NCBI GenBank assembly: GCA_029240075.1
Contig: JARBTQ010000016.1
Span: forward strand, 1-54,417
Source: Chlamydiales bacterium
Lineage (GTDB): Bacteria; Chlamydiota; Chlamydiia; Chlamydiales; JARBTQ01
Direction: 5' to 3'
Length of the DNA stretch: 54,417 bases
Under the pieces are notes generated by a model that was not told the DNA's origin, made no database searches, and saw only the letters and a program-made list of their open reading frames with translations. Shown here piece after piece: positions 35,996 to 45,104 of the stretch (positions are counted from its first letter, which is position 1; each line of letters starts with the position of its first letter). Both the position numbers and the translations under genes were made by a program.

Positions 35996-37387
35996 TCATC
36001 CTGCTTTTTCAGCTACTAATTGTAAAATGCGTACCATTGTTAAGTACCCTTGTTTAAATCGGTTCCATCCAAAATGCTCGTTTGGAGCATGGATTTGATC
36101 TCCCGGCAAACCATATCCCCATAAAACAGGTTGTCCCTCACAGATTTCTGATAGTTGGGCAACAATTGGAATAGAAGCACCTTCTAAAATAAATTGGCAA
36201 GGATTTCCGCAAACTTCGCTGTAAGCCTCTGCAACAATTTGTATAATAGATGTTTTAGGGCTCGATCTAATAGCAATTCCGCCTCCAGCATGTATGTGTA
36301 CTTCTACTTGAATCCCTTCTGGAGCTAAGTGACATAAGTATTCAGCAATGTTTTTCCCAATAACTTGTGGATCTTGCCCTGGGACCAAACGACAGGAAAC
36401 CTTGGCATGTGCTTTAGCTGGGATTACAGTTTTAAAGCCTATTCCTGTATACCCTCCATAAACTCCATTAATTTCTAAAGTAGGTCTCAGCCAGTTTGAC
36501 TCCAAGGGACTAAAAACCTTCTCTCCTCCATTTGGCTTAGCTCCAAACATTTTTTCATACTGTTCGCTATCAAAATCAAATTGCAAAAAGGCTTTTTCTT
36601 CCGAGGTTAGGTCTTGTACGTTATCGTAGAATCCTGGGATCTGGATTTTCCCTTCAGAATCGCGCAATTTAGCTAATAATTCCACTAAAGCATGGATGGC
36701 ATTATAAGCAATTCCGCCATGCGAACCAGAATGGAGATCAATTTTTGCAGCAGTCACTGTAACATCCATTGTAACAATTCCCCGTAATCCCAGTGTTACA
36801 GCAGGAATATTTGGCTTTTGCATACCAACATCAACAACAAATAGATAGTCAGCTTTTAAAAATTCTTTCTTAGATGGCAAAATATGGGAAAGTCCATAGC
36901 TTCCACTCTCCTCTTCCCCCTCTATGCAAAGCTTGATATTAACGGGTAAGTTTCCCGTTTCTTCAATCATCAATTTTAGCGCTGTCAAAATATAGAGGCA
37001 TTGCCCTTTATTATCTTGAGCTCCCCTCGCATAAACTTGCCCATCCTCTTTTAAAACAGGCTCAAAAGGCTTTGTTTTCCATAGGTCTACCGGATCGGGA
37101 GGCTGTACATCATAGTGATGATATAACAGAATCGTGGGTTTATCAGGTCCTGCCTTACAATAAGTAGCGTAAAGTACAGGGTATTTAGGGGTTTCCCATA
37201 TTTGTATATCAAAATTCAATTTTTCTAAGTATTGCACTAGCCAATGTAAACAATCATAGATAGACTGCCTGTATGTAGGATCAGCACTTAAGCTAGGAAA
37301 GCGAAGAAATTCAAAGTATTCTTGAAGCAAATCTTGTTGGGTTTGATCAAAAAGCTCAGAATACTTTTGCAAAGAGTTTGAAAGCAT
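35996..37387 (-). CDS. M20 family metallopeptidase (dipeptidase/carboxypeptidase type)
   Basis: The product is 463 residues from the ATG at 37387; a GTG four codons earlier is also open. It is a zinc-dependent M20 exopeptidase. Metal ligands and catalytic residues are visible as HHYDVQP (His and Asp at about 91 and 93), YARGAQDNKGQ (Asp125), EGEEESGS (Glu158, Glu159) and VVDVG; a distal histidine lies in QIHAPNEHFGW. A dimerisation lid domain occupies about residues 205-370 (DLHSGSHGG within it). It probably hydrolyses dipeptides taken from the host. It lies 44 bases upstream of htrA on the same strand. Confidence 0.92.
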   Translation of the reverse strand: MLSNSLQKYSELFDQTQQDLLQEYFEFLRFPSLSADPTYRQSIYDCLHWLVQYLEKLNFDIQIWETPKYPVLYATYCKAGPDKPTILLYHHYDVQPPDPVDLWKTKPFEPVLKEDGQVYARGAQDNKGQCLYILTALKLMIEETGNLPVNIKLCIEGEEESGSYGLSHILPSKKEFLKADYLFVVDVGMQKPNIPAVTLGLRGIVTMDVTVTAAKIDLHSGSHGGIAYNAIHALVELLAKLRDSEGKIQIPGFYDNVQDLTSEEKAFLQFDFDSEQYEKMFGAKPNGGEKVFSPLESNWLRPTLEINGVYGGYTGIGFKTVIPAKAHAKVSCRLVPGQDPQVIGKNIAEYLCHLAPEGIQVEVHIHAGGGIAIRSSPKTSIIQIVAEAYSEVCGNPCQFILEGASIPIVAQLSEICEGQPVLWGYGLPGDQIHAPNEHFGWNRFKQGYLTMVRILQLVAEKAG

Positions 37388-37440
37388 AATAACACCCACT
37401 TTTTAATATAACGATGATGACGAGCACAGATTACTTATCA

Positions 37441-38163
37441 TTAAGAGGCTGAAATTAGATAAATTGCTGGTTTTTTATCAATTTCAACTAAAGGCAAGTT
37501 TTTCCATTCAATAATTTTCTTTGTAATCACTTCTTGTGTAGGTAATGTTAAATCATACGCTACACATAAATAGGTATTAGGTCTAAGATTTTTAATTAAA
37601 GTCTCTAAGATTTGTTTATTTCTATAGGGAGCCTCGATAAAAACTATTGTAGATTGTTCGCTAATACTTCTCTTCTCAAGATTTATAATCTCTTGAACTC
37701 TTTGTGGGTCCTTACGAGGCAAATAACCATAAAATGAAAAGCGTTGAGCGGATAGTCCTGACAGCATCAGAGCTAGCACAACAGAAGAGGGGCCTGCAAA
37801 TGCATTGATGGAGATTCCTCTTTGCCTAGCCTTCAAAACTAAACGAGCTCCTGGATCAGCAATACAAGGGAGCCCTGCATCAGAGACAATTCCCCAGATT
37901 TGCCCTTCTAAAATCGGGAGCAGAAGTTCTTCAACTTCTTGGTCAGTTGTGTGTTCGTTTAACAATCGGATTGGAAATTGTTGTAGTGCTTTTTTAATGG
38001 TAAACCGTTTTAAATAGACACGCCCTTCTGATTCACTCTCGGCAATTAAGCCGTCTAGCTTAGATACCGCGGTATCAACACTTTGAGGTAAGCAATTATG
38101 ATGAACTGGAAGAGGCCCAAGTAAATTTGGTAAAAGTAGTAATTGCCCTTGTAAATGTGACAT
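37441..38163 (-). CDS. Tetrapyrrole methylase family (RsmI-like) SAM-dependent methyltransferase
   Basis: The product is 240 residues. The fold shows in the SAM-binding loops: the YraL/RsmI-type DAGLPCIADPGARLV and INAFAGPSSVVLALMLSGL, then FSFYGYLPRK and IVFIEAPYRNKQIL. RsmI 2'-O-methylates C1402 of 16S rRNA. This is the short variant, lacking the G-T-L-Y-(V/I)-V-x-T-P-I-G-N-L start of classical RsmI (here LLLLPNLLGPLPVHH), so the exact target is uncertain. It is the first gene of a minus-strand run with the M20 peptidase and htrA. Confidence 0.8.
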   Translation of the reverse strand: MSHLQGQLLLLPNLLGPLPVHHNCLPQSVDTAVSKLDGLIAESESEGRVYLKRFTIKKALQQFPIRLLNEHTTDQEVEELLLPILEGQIWGIVSDAGLPCIADPGARLVLKARQRGISINAFAGPSSVVLALMLSGLSAQRFSFYGYLPRKDPQRVQEIINLEKRSISEQSTIVFIEAPYRNKQILETLIKNLRPNTYLCVAYDLTLPTQEVITKKIIEWKNLPLVEIDKKPAIYLISAS

Positions 38164-38621
38164 AATAACTCTTCTTTATTTCACAAAGTTTTGATAAGAA
38201 CTATAGACCACCTTACCTATTTTGTTAAGCTTAGAAACTTACACTGCATAAAGCTTAAGTAAGGGTTGACCTTTTGAAAGAGAGAAGAAAAATCAAGCTT
38301 AGCAAAGAAGTTTTGGACAAACTAAATAAAGAAATTATTCTTCGACATCATTCAAATTTGTATTGATACACTTCATTTAAGTTTTTGGTGTGACGCACAA
38401 CAAATTTTAAGTCATCTCTTAGGTGCTACATTTAATTTACATGCAGTAACTCCATTGCAGACCTTTTTTAAAGAAGATCTCTTGTATTAGATTGGGGCTA
38501 GTTAATTGCGAACTTAACAAGGAGGGTAAAGGAAAAATTAAATTCTACTAAAATTAAAAAATCCTATTTAGAATTAGATATATCAGAAGCATTTGTATAA
38601 AAAATTGATATAAGGAAAATT
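38164..38621. other. Intergenic gap with decayed coding sequence
   Basis: Between divergent genes. From about 38259 to 38490 two plus-strand frames, offset by a frameshift, read as protein-like sequence: one includes KERRKIKLSKEVLDKLNKE, the next includes FWCDAQQILSHLLGATFNL and ends with a TAG at 38488. Together they look like the remnant of a small protein gene, family unknown. The remainder should hold the promoters of the genes at 38163 (minus) and 38622 (plus). Confidence 0.35.
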
Positions 38622-39395
38622 ATGATATCTCAGACATTTCCAAAATTAGTCTACACTAGCTTTAATACTCAAGATGAAGAGTTAGGATATGAAGCAGCCT
38701 ATAAAGACGCGACATTTGATGACCAGCTTCTAAGTGAAACCCCATCTGATATGCCTTATATTATCAATTTAAGGCGCATAGCAGCAGCAGACCATACTAA
38801 AGATTTTGAAAATAAACCTTCAGCAGCAGCTAAATATATAGAGATTCTACAAGAGATCTTTGATAAGGCCTTAGATAGTAATTTGAAAAATTACAGTGAG
38901 GATAAACTTAGCAGGATATGTAACGATCGTAAGATTAGCCCCTCTAGTTTTCAGTACTCAGACAAGGATAAAAGCTGGTGTTGTTATATAGAGGTACAGC
39001 AGTATTCCCAAGCTAGGATAAATCAATATTTTTTGGAAGCTCTTAAACAGCATGGATTGAAAAAAGATCTGTTTCTTAACCTGTATTTTCACTATTGGAA
39101 TGCACTTACTTCAGAAGAGGTTGAGCCCATCGCAGAGCTTATACGTCGGAATAGGCTTCATACCTTAAATTTTTATCGAGCTAGCATTGAGTCAAGTGCT
39201 ATTAACAAACTTGCAGAAGCCTTAAAAGAAAATAGTAGCTGCAAAACAATCGAAATTTTTACCGGAAGTTCACCTGATATTCGGCATTTATCCGCAGAAG
39301 ATATCCATACTTTAGACTCTTTAAGAGAGAAAAGAATCGACCTGAAGATAAATATACAACAGATTCTTGTTCGTTTAAAAAAACAGAAAAACTAG
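38622..39395 (+). CDS. Probable effector with short ribonuclease-inhibitor-type LRR segment
   Basis: The product is 257 residues. AAGGA precedes the ATG. The N-terminal 130 residues are unrecognised. Residues about 145-215 show LRR-like units (LFLNLYFHYWNALTSEEVEP..LAEL-type spacing, then LHTLNFYRASIESSAINKLA and EALKENSSCKTIEIF) typical of RI-type leucine-rich repeats, although degenerate. No F-box or signal peptide is seen. LRR proteins are abundant in Parachlamydiaceae and often act on the host, so it is a candidate effector. Confidence 0.6.
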   Translation: MISQTFPKLVYTSFNTQDEELGYEAAYKDATFDDQLLSETPSDMPYIINLRRIAAADHTKDFENKPSAAAKYIEILQEIFDKALDSNLKNYSEDKLSRICNDRKISPSSFQYSDKDKSWCCYIEVQQYSQARINQYFLEALKQHGLKKDLFLNLYFHYWNALTSEEVEPIAELIRRNRLHTLNFYRASIESSAINKLAEALKENSSCKTIEIFTGSSPDIRHLSAEDIHTLDSLREKRIDLKINIQQILVRLKKQKN

Positions 39396-39450
39396 GATAG
39401 GTTTTCTTTATATTCCCTTTAACTACCTAAATTCTATTTTAGGCCATAGA

Positions 39451-39485
39451 TAGATCTTTTATACAATTATATTTGCAAAGATCTA
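39451..39485. repeat. Dispersed intergenic palindrome, copy 5
   Basis: TAGATCTTTTATACAATTAT followed by ATTTGCAAAGATCTA. It resembles copy 1 at 3410-3444 in length and right arm (TTTGCA, then AGATCTA). Confidence 0.5.
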
Positions 39486-39622
39486 TCTCACTGTCTGGCA
39501 AAAAGTTTATGTCAGAATTTCAATAGGTAGTTTTCGTTAAGTTCTGCTTTTTAAAGCCTCCTATTTCTGTATCTCCTATTTACCCTCAATATAGACCTTA
39601 AAATTTGGTACATCAAAACACC

Positions 39623-39690
39623 TTGAGCCTCTTTTAAATCTTTGTAGTCGATGGATCGATAGATCTCTGCAAAACAGGTTTCAAAGTAGA
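39623..39690. repeat. Dispersed intergenic palindrome, copy 6
   Basis: TTGAGCCTCTTTTAAATCTT, then CGATAGATCTCTGCAAAAC and AGGTTTCAAAG. It closely matches copy 4 at 17959-18030 over most of its length. Confidence 0.6.
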
Positions 39691-39850
39691 ACTATTGCCT
39701 GTATTTTTTTACAAAAAATATAAAAACAAGATTAATTAATTTATAAATAAATTAATTAAAATAAACAAAAAAACAACATTGACTTAATTGATTATTTAAA
39801 TATTATTAAATATATACACCCAGTTTTATTAATCATCTTTATTGTGACTT

Positions 39851-40357
39851 ATGGAGTCGAAGGAAAGAATGGAACTAGCAACTCTCCTAGACGAGGGGGA
39901 AGTAAAACACAACGGTCAAGTCTTACAAGATTTTCTCTGTGAAGGGGGAACCTTTCAAGATGCCTTTGGATTTACAGATGATGTTATGCGAGCTAAATAT
40001 GAAATTGCTTACGATTACTACCAAAAGAAGGAGTATGAACAAGCAATCTCTGCATTCTCTTACCTTACAAATTTAAATCCTTATATTCATAAATACTGGC
40101 AAGCACTAGCAGCAGCACAAGTCAGGTGCAAATTTTGGCTTGATGCAATTAATAGCTATAATGCTGCGGCTTTAATAGAGCCAAATGACCCCAATCCACA
40201 ACTTTATTCCGGGCACTGTTTTCTTGAACTCAACCAAATTAATGAAGCTATTGAAGCATTTAAAGCCACCATTAGAATTGCCAGTAGAAACCACTTATAC
40301 CGAGAAATCGAAGAAAAAGCACAAGAGTGGTTAAATAAACTTCTTCAAGCCCAGTAG
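39851..40357 (+). CDS. SycD/LcrH family type III secretion chaperone (TPR protein)
   Basis: The product is 168 residues. Three tetratricopeptide units span about residues 45-150 (AYDYYQKKEYEQAISAFSYL; WQALAAAQVRCKFWLDAINS; LYSGHCFLELNQINEAIEAF). The G-F-T-D and Y.iAY.yYq.k.ye.Ai..F..L pattern and overall length fit class II type III chaperones (SycD/LcrH/IpgC), which keep translocators or effectors soluble before secretion. The start may instead be the ATG at 39869, which has AAGGA four bases upstream. The next gene begins 21 bases later and is a natural candidate for its client. Confidence 0.85.
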   Translation: MESKERMELATLLDEGEVKHNGQVLQDFLCEGGTFQDAFGFTDDVMRAKYEIAYDYYQKKEYEQAISAFSYLTNLNPYIHKYWQALAAAQVRCKFWLDAINSYNAAALIEPNDPNPQLYSGHCFLELNQINEAIEAFKATIRIASRNHLYREIEEKAQEWLNKLLQAQ

Positions 40358-40378
40358 TTATAAAGAGGAAATCAACAT

Positions 40379-40969
40379 ATGAGCTTTGATCCAAATCTAA
40401 ATTTAAATCGATTACCAAACCTCAATCCTCTTGAAAAAAATACGGGGGTAGAAAAAACAGAAAAAACCCTCATTGAACAAACAAAAGGTGAATGCAGAGA
40501 GTATGTCGAAAAAAATATAGACAAGACCGTACAAAAAGCTGAACCTTATGCTCTTTCACAAACAAAATTAAGTGCTTTAATTCCTGGTACTAAAAGTTTG
40601 ACTAGGCAGAATAGTGGAAATCTCAAAGATGAGATGCCCTTGACTAAAAATATTTCAGAACCTGCTCTACCCTATGCCCTTGGAAATGGGGCTAAGGCTA
40701 TAGCTCGAGCATTGAAAGAAAAGACTAGTCCTAATCTACGCAAAAAGAAGGAAGAGCAACCTGAAAGGCAAAAAAAAGAATCATCCAAGCAGGAAAATGA
40801 AGAGGAAATTACAGTAAAAGAACTTATGGAGAAAGAGGGACTTTCTTCAAATGAAATAAGCAGGATAGAGTTGCAGTCAGAGCAACTTTATGGATCTGCT
40901 AGTGACCTGTTAGGGCAAGTCAAGGAAAAGCAGCAAAAAACAGAAACTTTACTTTGGCGTAAAGTTTAA
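40379..40969 (+). CDS. Small charged, low-complexity protein, possible type III substrate
   Basis: The product is 196 residues. AGAGGA is nine bases before the ATG. The first 110 residues are rich in Asn, Leu, Thr and Lys with a repetitive start (DPNLNLNRLPNLNPLEK). Residues about 120-150 are extremely charged (Lys/Glu/Gln) and a helical C-terminus follows (ELMEKEGLSSNEISRIEL). No signal peptide or membrane segment is present, so it is not an obvious CopB/CopD-type translocator. Its place between an LcrH-type chaperone and a phosphatase regulator suggests a secreted or secretion-regulating protein. That rests on context only. Confidence 0.6.
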   Translation: MSFDPNLNLNRLPNLNPLEKNTGVEKTEKTLIEQTKGECREYVEKNIDKTVQKAEPYALSQTKLSALIPGTKSLTRQNSGNLKDEMPLTKNISEPALPYALGNGAKAIARALKEKTSPNLRKKKEEQPERQKKESSKQENEEEITVKELMEKEGLSSNEISRIELQSEQLYGSASDLLGQVKEKQQKTETLLWRKV

Positions 40970-40982
40970 TAATAGGATTACT

Positions 40983-42182
40983 ATGGAATTACCCTCTGCA
41001 AATCAAAAATCTCGAATTGCTGTTTTTCTTATCGATGACCAGCAGATTGTTATAGAAAGTGTGCGAGAGATGTTAAAAGAACATCCTGATATTGAATTTT
41101 ATTTCTGCACAGATCCAAGACAAGCAATCCCACAGGCTTTACAATGCAAGCCTACTGTTATTCTACAAGACTTACTGATGCCACAAGTTGATGGGATGAC
41201 TCTAGTTCGTTATTTTCGAGGTCATCCTGAAACTAAAGATATTCCTTTAATCGTACTTTCAAGTAAGGAAGAAGCGCATACTAAAGCTGAGTCATTTGCA
41301 TTAGGAGCTAACGACTACTTAGTCAAATTGCCTGATAAAATAGAGTTAATCGCTCGCATTAGATACCACTCTCTTAGTTACACCCATCTTATGGAACGTA
41401 ACGAGGCTTACAGAGCTCTACAAGAAAACCAAGCTGCCCTATTAAGAGAACTTAGAGAAGCTGCTGATTATGTAGAGTCTTTATTGCCAGCTCCTATGCA
41501 ATCAAATATTCACATTAATTGGAAGTTTATCCCCTCAACACAATTGGGAGGAGATTCCTTTGGTTACCATTGGCTAGATGAAAATCAGTTAGTCATCTAC
41601 CTACTTGATGTTTGCGGGCACGGAGTAGGAGCCGCACTTTTATCTGTTTCTGTGATGAATGTGCTGCGCTCTCAAACTTTAGTGAATACAGATTATAAGG
41701 ATCCAGCCCAAGTTCTATCGAGACTCAACGAGTCCTTCCCTATGGAAGATTACAATAATATGTACTTTACTATATGGTATGGGGTCTATAATCGACAAAG
41801 CAGTACTATTACTTATTCATGTGCTGGACATCCCCCTGCTGTCCTCATTACAGGATCTTCTGCTGCAAATGCTAAAGCAATCCACTTACAAACTCCAGGG
41901 TTTATTATAGGGGGAATGCCAGATACAAAATATATTAATGCTAGTCAAAAGCTTGATGCTCATAATCTGCTCTATATTTTCAGCGATGGGGTCTATGAAT
42001 TAGACCGTCCAAACAAACCTATGATGCAACTTTCTGAATTTATTGATTTGCTGGCAGATATCTCTAGGCAAGAAGGTAAACATTTAGATAAAATTCTGGA
42101 ATCTTTAAGACAAATTCAAAATAAAGATTTATTTGAAGATGACTTTTCTATTATTGAAATACAATTTAACCAGAAGGATTAG
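40983..42182 (+). CDS. Response regulator fused to PP2C/SpoIIE phosphatase (RsbU-like)
   Basis: The product is 399 residues. Residues about 11-128 are a receiver domain with the acidic pair Asp18/Asp19, phospho-acceptor Asp63 (ILQDLLMPQVDG), Ser93/Ser94 and Lys115 (YLVKLP). A coiled-coil linker (about 135-170) leads to a SpoIIE/PP2C phosphatase domain with metal ligands at Asp191 (LGGDSFGY) and Asp209 (LLDVCGHGVGAALL), a later FSDGVYEL and the final EDDFSIIEI. Such proteins dephosphorylate anti-anti-sigma factors in partner-switching. AGGA precedes the ATG. It follows the chaperone pair and is five bases upstream of prfB. No sensor kinase is nearby. Confidence 0.92.
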   Translation: MELPSANQKSRIAVFLIDDQQIVIESVREMLKEHPDIEFYFCTDPRQAIPQALQCKPTVILQDLLMPQVDGMTLVRYFRGHPETKDIPLIVLSSKEEAHTKAESFALGANDYLVKLPDKIELIARIRYHSLSYTHLMERNEAYRALQENQAALLRELREAADYVESLLPAPMQSNIHINWKFIPSTQLGGDSFGYHWLDENQLVIYLLDVCGHGVGAALLSVSVMNVLRSQTLVNTDYKDPAQVLSRLNESFPMEDYNNMYFTIWYGVYNRQSSTITYSCAGHPPAVLITGSSAANAKAIHLQTPGFIIGGMPDTKYINASQKLDAHNLLYIFSDGVYELDRPNKPMMQLSEFIDLLADISRQEGKHLDKILESLRQIQNKDLFEDDFSIIEIQFNQKD

Positions 42183-42187
42183 CACTT

Positions 42188-43283
42188 ATGTCACAAGCAC
42201 TAACTGAAGAGTTACAACAGCTCGATGCTCGATTAAAGCACTTATGGAGGTGTCTTTGACCTCGATCAAAGTTTATTAAGAGTGCAAGAACTCAAAACTT
42301 TGATGGAACAAAGTAATTTTTGGAACGATGCAGATGGAGCTAAAAAGTTAATCGATGAAAATAATACCCTATGTGGTTGGATCGACCCTTTACAAGATTT
42401 AAATCGTCGTACAAGTGATGCTTTAACCCTACTACCAGACATTGTGGAACTGGGGGATGAAGCTCTGCAAAAGGAACTAGAAGCTGAAGTCAAGGCTATA
42501 GATGTCCAACTTAGCGAACTAGAAGTACGTAAAATGTTATCGGGTCCTTTTGATCGTAATGACTGTTACCTCAATATTAATGCTGGTGCTGGTGGAACAG
42601 AGGCATGTGATTGGGTTCTTATGTTATCTCGCATGTACCAACGTTGGGCAACTAAACGAGGGTGGCAAGTGGAAACGCTTGATATACAAGATGGTGATGT
42701 AGCGGGTTTTAAAAGTGTAACTTTTAAAATTGTAGGTCCTCTTGCATATGGTTACTGTAAAGCGGAAAAAGGGGTTCATCGCCTTGTTAGAATCTCTCCA
42801 TTTGATGCTAACGCAAAGCGCCATACTAGTTTTGCTTCTGTTGATATCACACCTGAGATCACGGATGATATTGAAGTTATTATCAATCCAGATGATCTGA
42901 AAATTGACACTTATCGTGCATCAGGAGCAGGAGGCCAACACGTTAATAAAACAGACTCTGCTGTTAGGATTACCCACCTTCCTACGGGAATTGTTGTCTC
43001 TTGCCAAAGTGAGCGTAGCCAATTTCAGAATAAAGAAACGTGCTTTAAGATGTTAAAAGCAAAGCTTTATGAAAAACAAGTTTTGGAAAGGGAAGAATCT
43101 TTACGCTCTTTAGGAGGGGAAAAGAAAGAAATTGCCTGGGGAAGCCAGATTCGCAATTATACATTTCAGCCCTATACTTTAGTTAAAGACACGCGTACAA
43201 AACATGAAAGTGGTAATGTACAAGCAGTTATGGATGGGGAAATAGACCCATTTATCAATGCTTATCTGAAGGAATTTGGTTAA
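42188..43283 (+). CDS. prfB: Peptide chain release factor 2, with programmed +1 frameshift
   Basis: Translation starts at the ATG at 42188, meets an in-frame TGA at 42257-42259 after 23 codons, and continues in the +1 frame from 42258, giving 364 residues. RF2 reads UGA and UAA stops and releases the peptide. The UGA-recognising SPF motif is at residues 203-205 and the catalytic GGQ at 248-250 (SGAGGQHVNK), two residues before the Escherichia coli positions. The start is five bases after the upstream stop. Frame joining: 42188-42256 plus 42258-43283. Confidence 0.95.
42246..42260 (+). promoter_or_regulatory. prfB +1 frameshift site
   Basis: GGAGGT (an internal Shine-Dalgarno) is followed three bases after AGG by CTT TGA C. 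This is the classic RF2 autoregulatory arrangement: when RF2 is scarce the ribosome slips at CUU-UGA into the +1 frame and makes more RF2. Confidence 0.95.
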
Positions 43284-43319
43284 GTTCTAGCATTTTATAA
43301 TGGCTAAGAATAATGAAAT

Positions 43320-43352
43320 CTTAGCAGAAGTTACGATTAACTTTCTGCTAAG
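43320..43352 (+). terminator. Hairpin after prfB
   Basis: CTTAGCAGAA pairs perfectly with TTCTGCTAAG across a 13-base centre, 36 bases after the prfB stop. The following sequence is not T-rich, so efficiency is uncertain. Confidence 0.55.
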
Positions 43353-43445
43353 ACGGATTGAAGTAGTTTTAAAGTAAAAATTTATTATATAAGCAAATAT
43401 ACAGTATAAGTAATAAGTTCCTCGTGCAGCAGGAGTTCTATAAAA

Positions 43446-43988
43446 ATGGCAATAGATTTATCTGAAGTTAAGATCCGATATACAAAACTTTGTGATTCCT
43501 ATTATTTGAAGCAATGGCTTAGTGAACCTGGTATTTTACGCTGGTTCCCAATTTATGATGATAAAGAACTAGACGATAGTGTCAAAAGATGGATCGACTT
43601 TTCAAAATTAAAATGTAGTATTACAGCATCTTACAAAGGTAACCCTTGTGGGATTGCGACTATGTACTTGCACCCGTATAAAAAATTAATTCATCAATGT
43701 GAATTTGGAATTATTGTGGGGAAAAATTGTCGGGGTGGAGGTGTGGGAAACTTCCTCATTCAACAATTAATGCTTTTAGCTAAGAACAAGTTTAAGATTG
43801 AGCTTATCCATTTACAAGTCTATGAAGGTAACCCTGCTTTCGGGCTATACCAAAAAATGGGTTTTAAAGAGTTTGGCCGTCAAGATCATTGGCTAAAAGA
43901 GGAAAACGGAGAATATGCAGCTCGCATTTTTATGGAACGTTCCTTAGCAGATATTCCTACCCAAGAAGTCACTATTCCTGAACACTAA
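43446..43988 (+). CDS. GNAT family N-acetyltransferase
   Basis: The product is 180 residues. The acetyl-CoA-binding motif A is visible as EFGIIVGKNCRGGGVGNFL (the R-G-x-G-x-G variant RGGGVG), followed by the beta-5/helix segment HLQVYEGNPAFGLYQKMGFK and a closing RIFMERSL. The acceptor is unknown. AGGAG stands ten bases before the ATG. It is separated from prfB by a hairpin and followed by another, so it is probably monocistronic. Confidence 0.85.
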   Translation: MAIDLSEVKIRYTKLCDSYYLKQWLSEPGILRWFPIYDDKELDDSVKRWIDFSKLKCSITASYKGNPCGIATMYLHPYKKLIHQCEFGIIVGKNCRGGGVGNFLIQQLMLLAKNKFKIELIHLQVYEGNPAFGLYQKMGFKEFGRQDHWLKEENGEYAARIFMERSLADIPTQEVTIPEH

Positions 43989-43995
43989 ATCTTAG

Positions 43996-44022
43996 AGCTT
44001 GTTACGGTTTGAGTAACAAGCT
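43996..44022 (+). terminator. Hairpin after the acetyltransferase gene
   Basis: AGCTTGTTAC pairs perfectly with GTAACAAGCT across seven bases, starting eight bases after the stop. There is no T run, but the position and perfect stem fit a terminator. Confidence 0.55.
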
Positions 44023-45104
44023 ACCTCTATCCCAGGGCAATCGCTTAAAAAAACTCTTAGAACATTTACTAGAGCTTAGAACCAAGGAAGAAAATACAAT
44101 TTCTATGAGAAAAGTTTTCGGTTCCAGCGATCTAAAAAAAGGATGCATGTCAAACAGGCGCTTTACGATAGCTAGGGTTTGATTTCTGGTGATCTGGTAA
44201 ATATTTTTACATATATTGCGATTGCATCCTGGCATATCCTTAAAGAAACTTTCTATCTGAATTGATTGCGGTGGCGGATCAGGCACAAAAAGTAGCCCAG
44301 GGTCTTTCAACCCGGAGAAAACGATATGATGACAAATAATAGCGTTACAGCAGTCTGTACTTCAATATGCAAATCGAATATATAGAGTGTAATCGTATTT
44401 TAGATGCTCTGCCTAAAGGGATACAATTTATCGTTGAGCATGACCGAATGACAAGTGAGCTAGAAACCCTTGTAGGTTGTGATTAATCTGAAATACAGGT
44501 ACTACAAGAAAAAATCAAATTACATTTTACGGGTAATAATTAAGATTAAAGGGATAATAGATAGTTTTTACTCGGAAAACATTACCTCACATCAATGTAA
44601 GTTAAATCTTTAGGCAATTCCCCTAACCTTTACCCTGCCTATAGGCAGATGTCTATATCCCTTTAGAGCTTATCTAAAATTTAAATGTTTATTCACTAAG
44701 CAGTCTTTTACAAAACTATATTTATATAGACCCACTCTACTTTGCATAAAGGGTCTATATAAGCAGCCTAATCCCCTAATAGATATATTGAGCCTCTTTT
44801 GAAACCTGTTTCATAGAGATCTATTTTTTAAAAGATTGCTTTCTAAAAATTTGTGCCGTCAGATATCTCCTAATCAAGAAAATTACTATTTTAGATAAAA
44901 TAACAGGTAAAATAAAAAGAAAAGAAGGGTGCAGAATAATTATTAGAAGCTAAAATGCTTTCTGATACGGTATATCATAAAGCTTACTTTTGCTGACTAT
45001 ATTTGTTTCAAATTTTAAATATGAAAAAGTGGGAGGAAAACAGACATACTGTAAATAAAAACGAACTACCATTAATATTTGTATAAATTTATTTAAGGTG
45101 CGCT
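44023..45104. other. Long gene-poor gap with fragments and a repeat
   Basis: This 1.1-kb stretch has no convincing gene. A minus-strand frame of 102 codons (44002-44310) overlaps the hairpin after the acetyltransferase and resembles no family I know. A plus-strand frame of 39 codons (44367-44486, containing ILDALPKGIQFIVEHD) looks like a gene fragment. A palindrome copy lies at 44788-44824 and a related degenerate motif at 44701-44733. The last 200 bases probably include the promoter of the gene at 45105. Confidence 0.45.
44788..44824. repeat. Dispersed intergenic palindrome, copy 7
   Basis: TTGAGCCTCTTTTGAAACC followed by TGTTTCATAGAGATCTA. It is the reverse-complement orientation of copy 2 (13294-13329) and preserves both arms. 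Confidence 0.6.

Larger units (their letters stand above)
39396..39850. other. Intergenic gap with two repeat copies
   Basis: There is no gene. Two members of the palindrome family lie at 39451-39485 and 39623-39690. The last 130 bases before the chaperone gene are extremely AT-rich and probably contain its promoter. Confidence 0.55.

Noticed and set aside
40379-40969. CopB/CopD-type translocator downstream of the LcrH-like chaperone
   Set aside because: No hydrophobic membrane-inserting helices are present in the 196 residues.
44002-44310. 102-codon minus-strand frame as a gene
   Set aside because: It runs through the hairpin after the acetyltransferase gene, has no ribosome binding site, and resembles no family.
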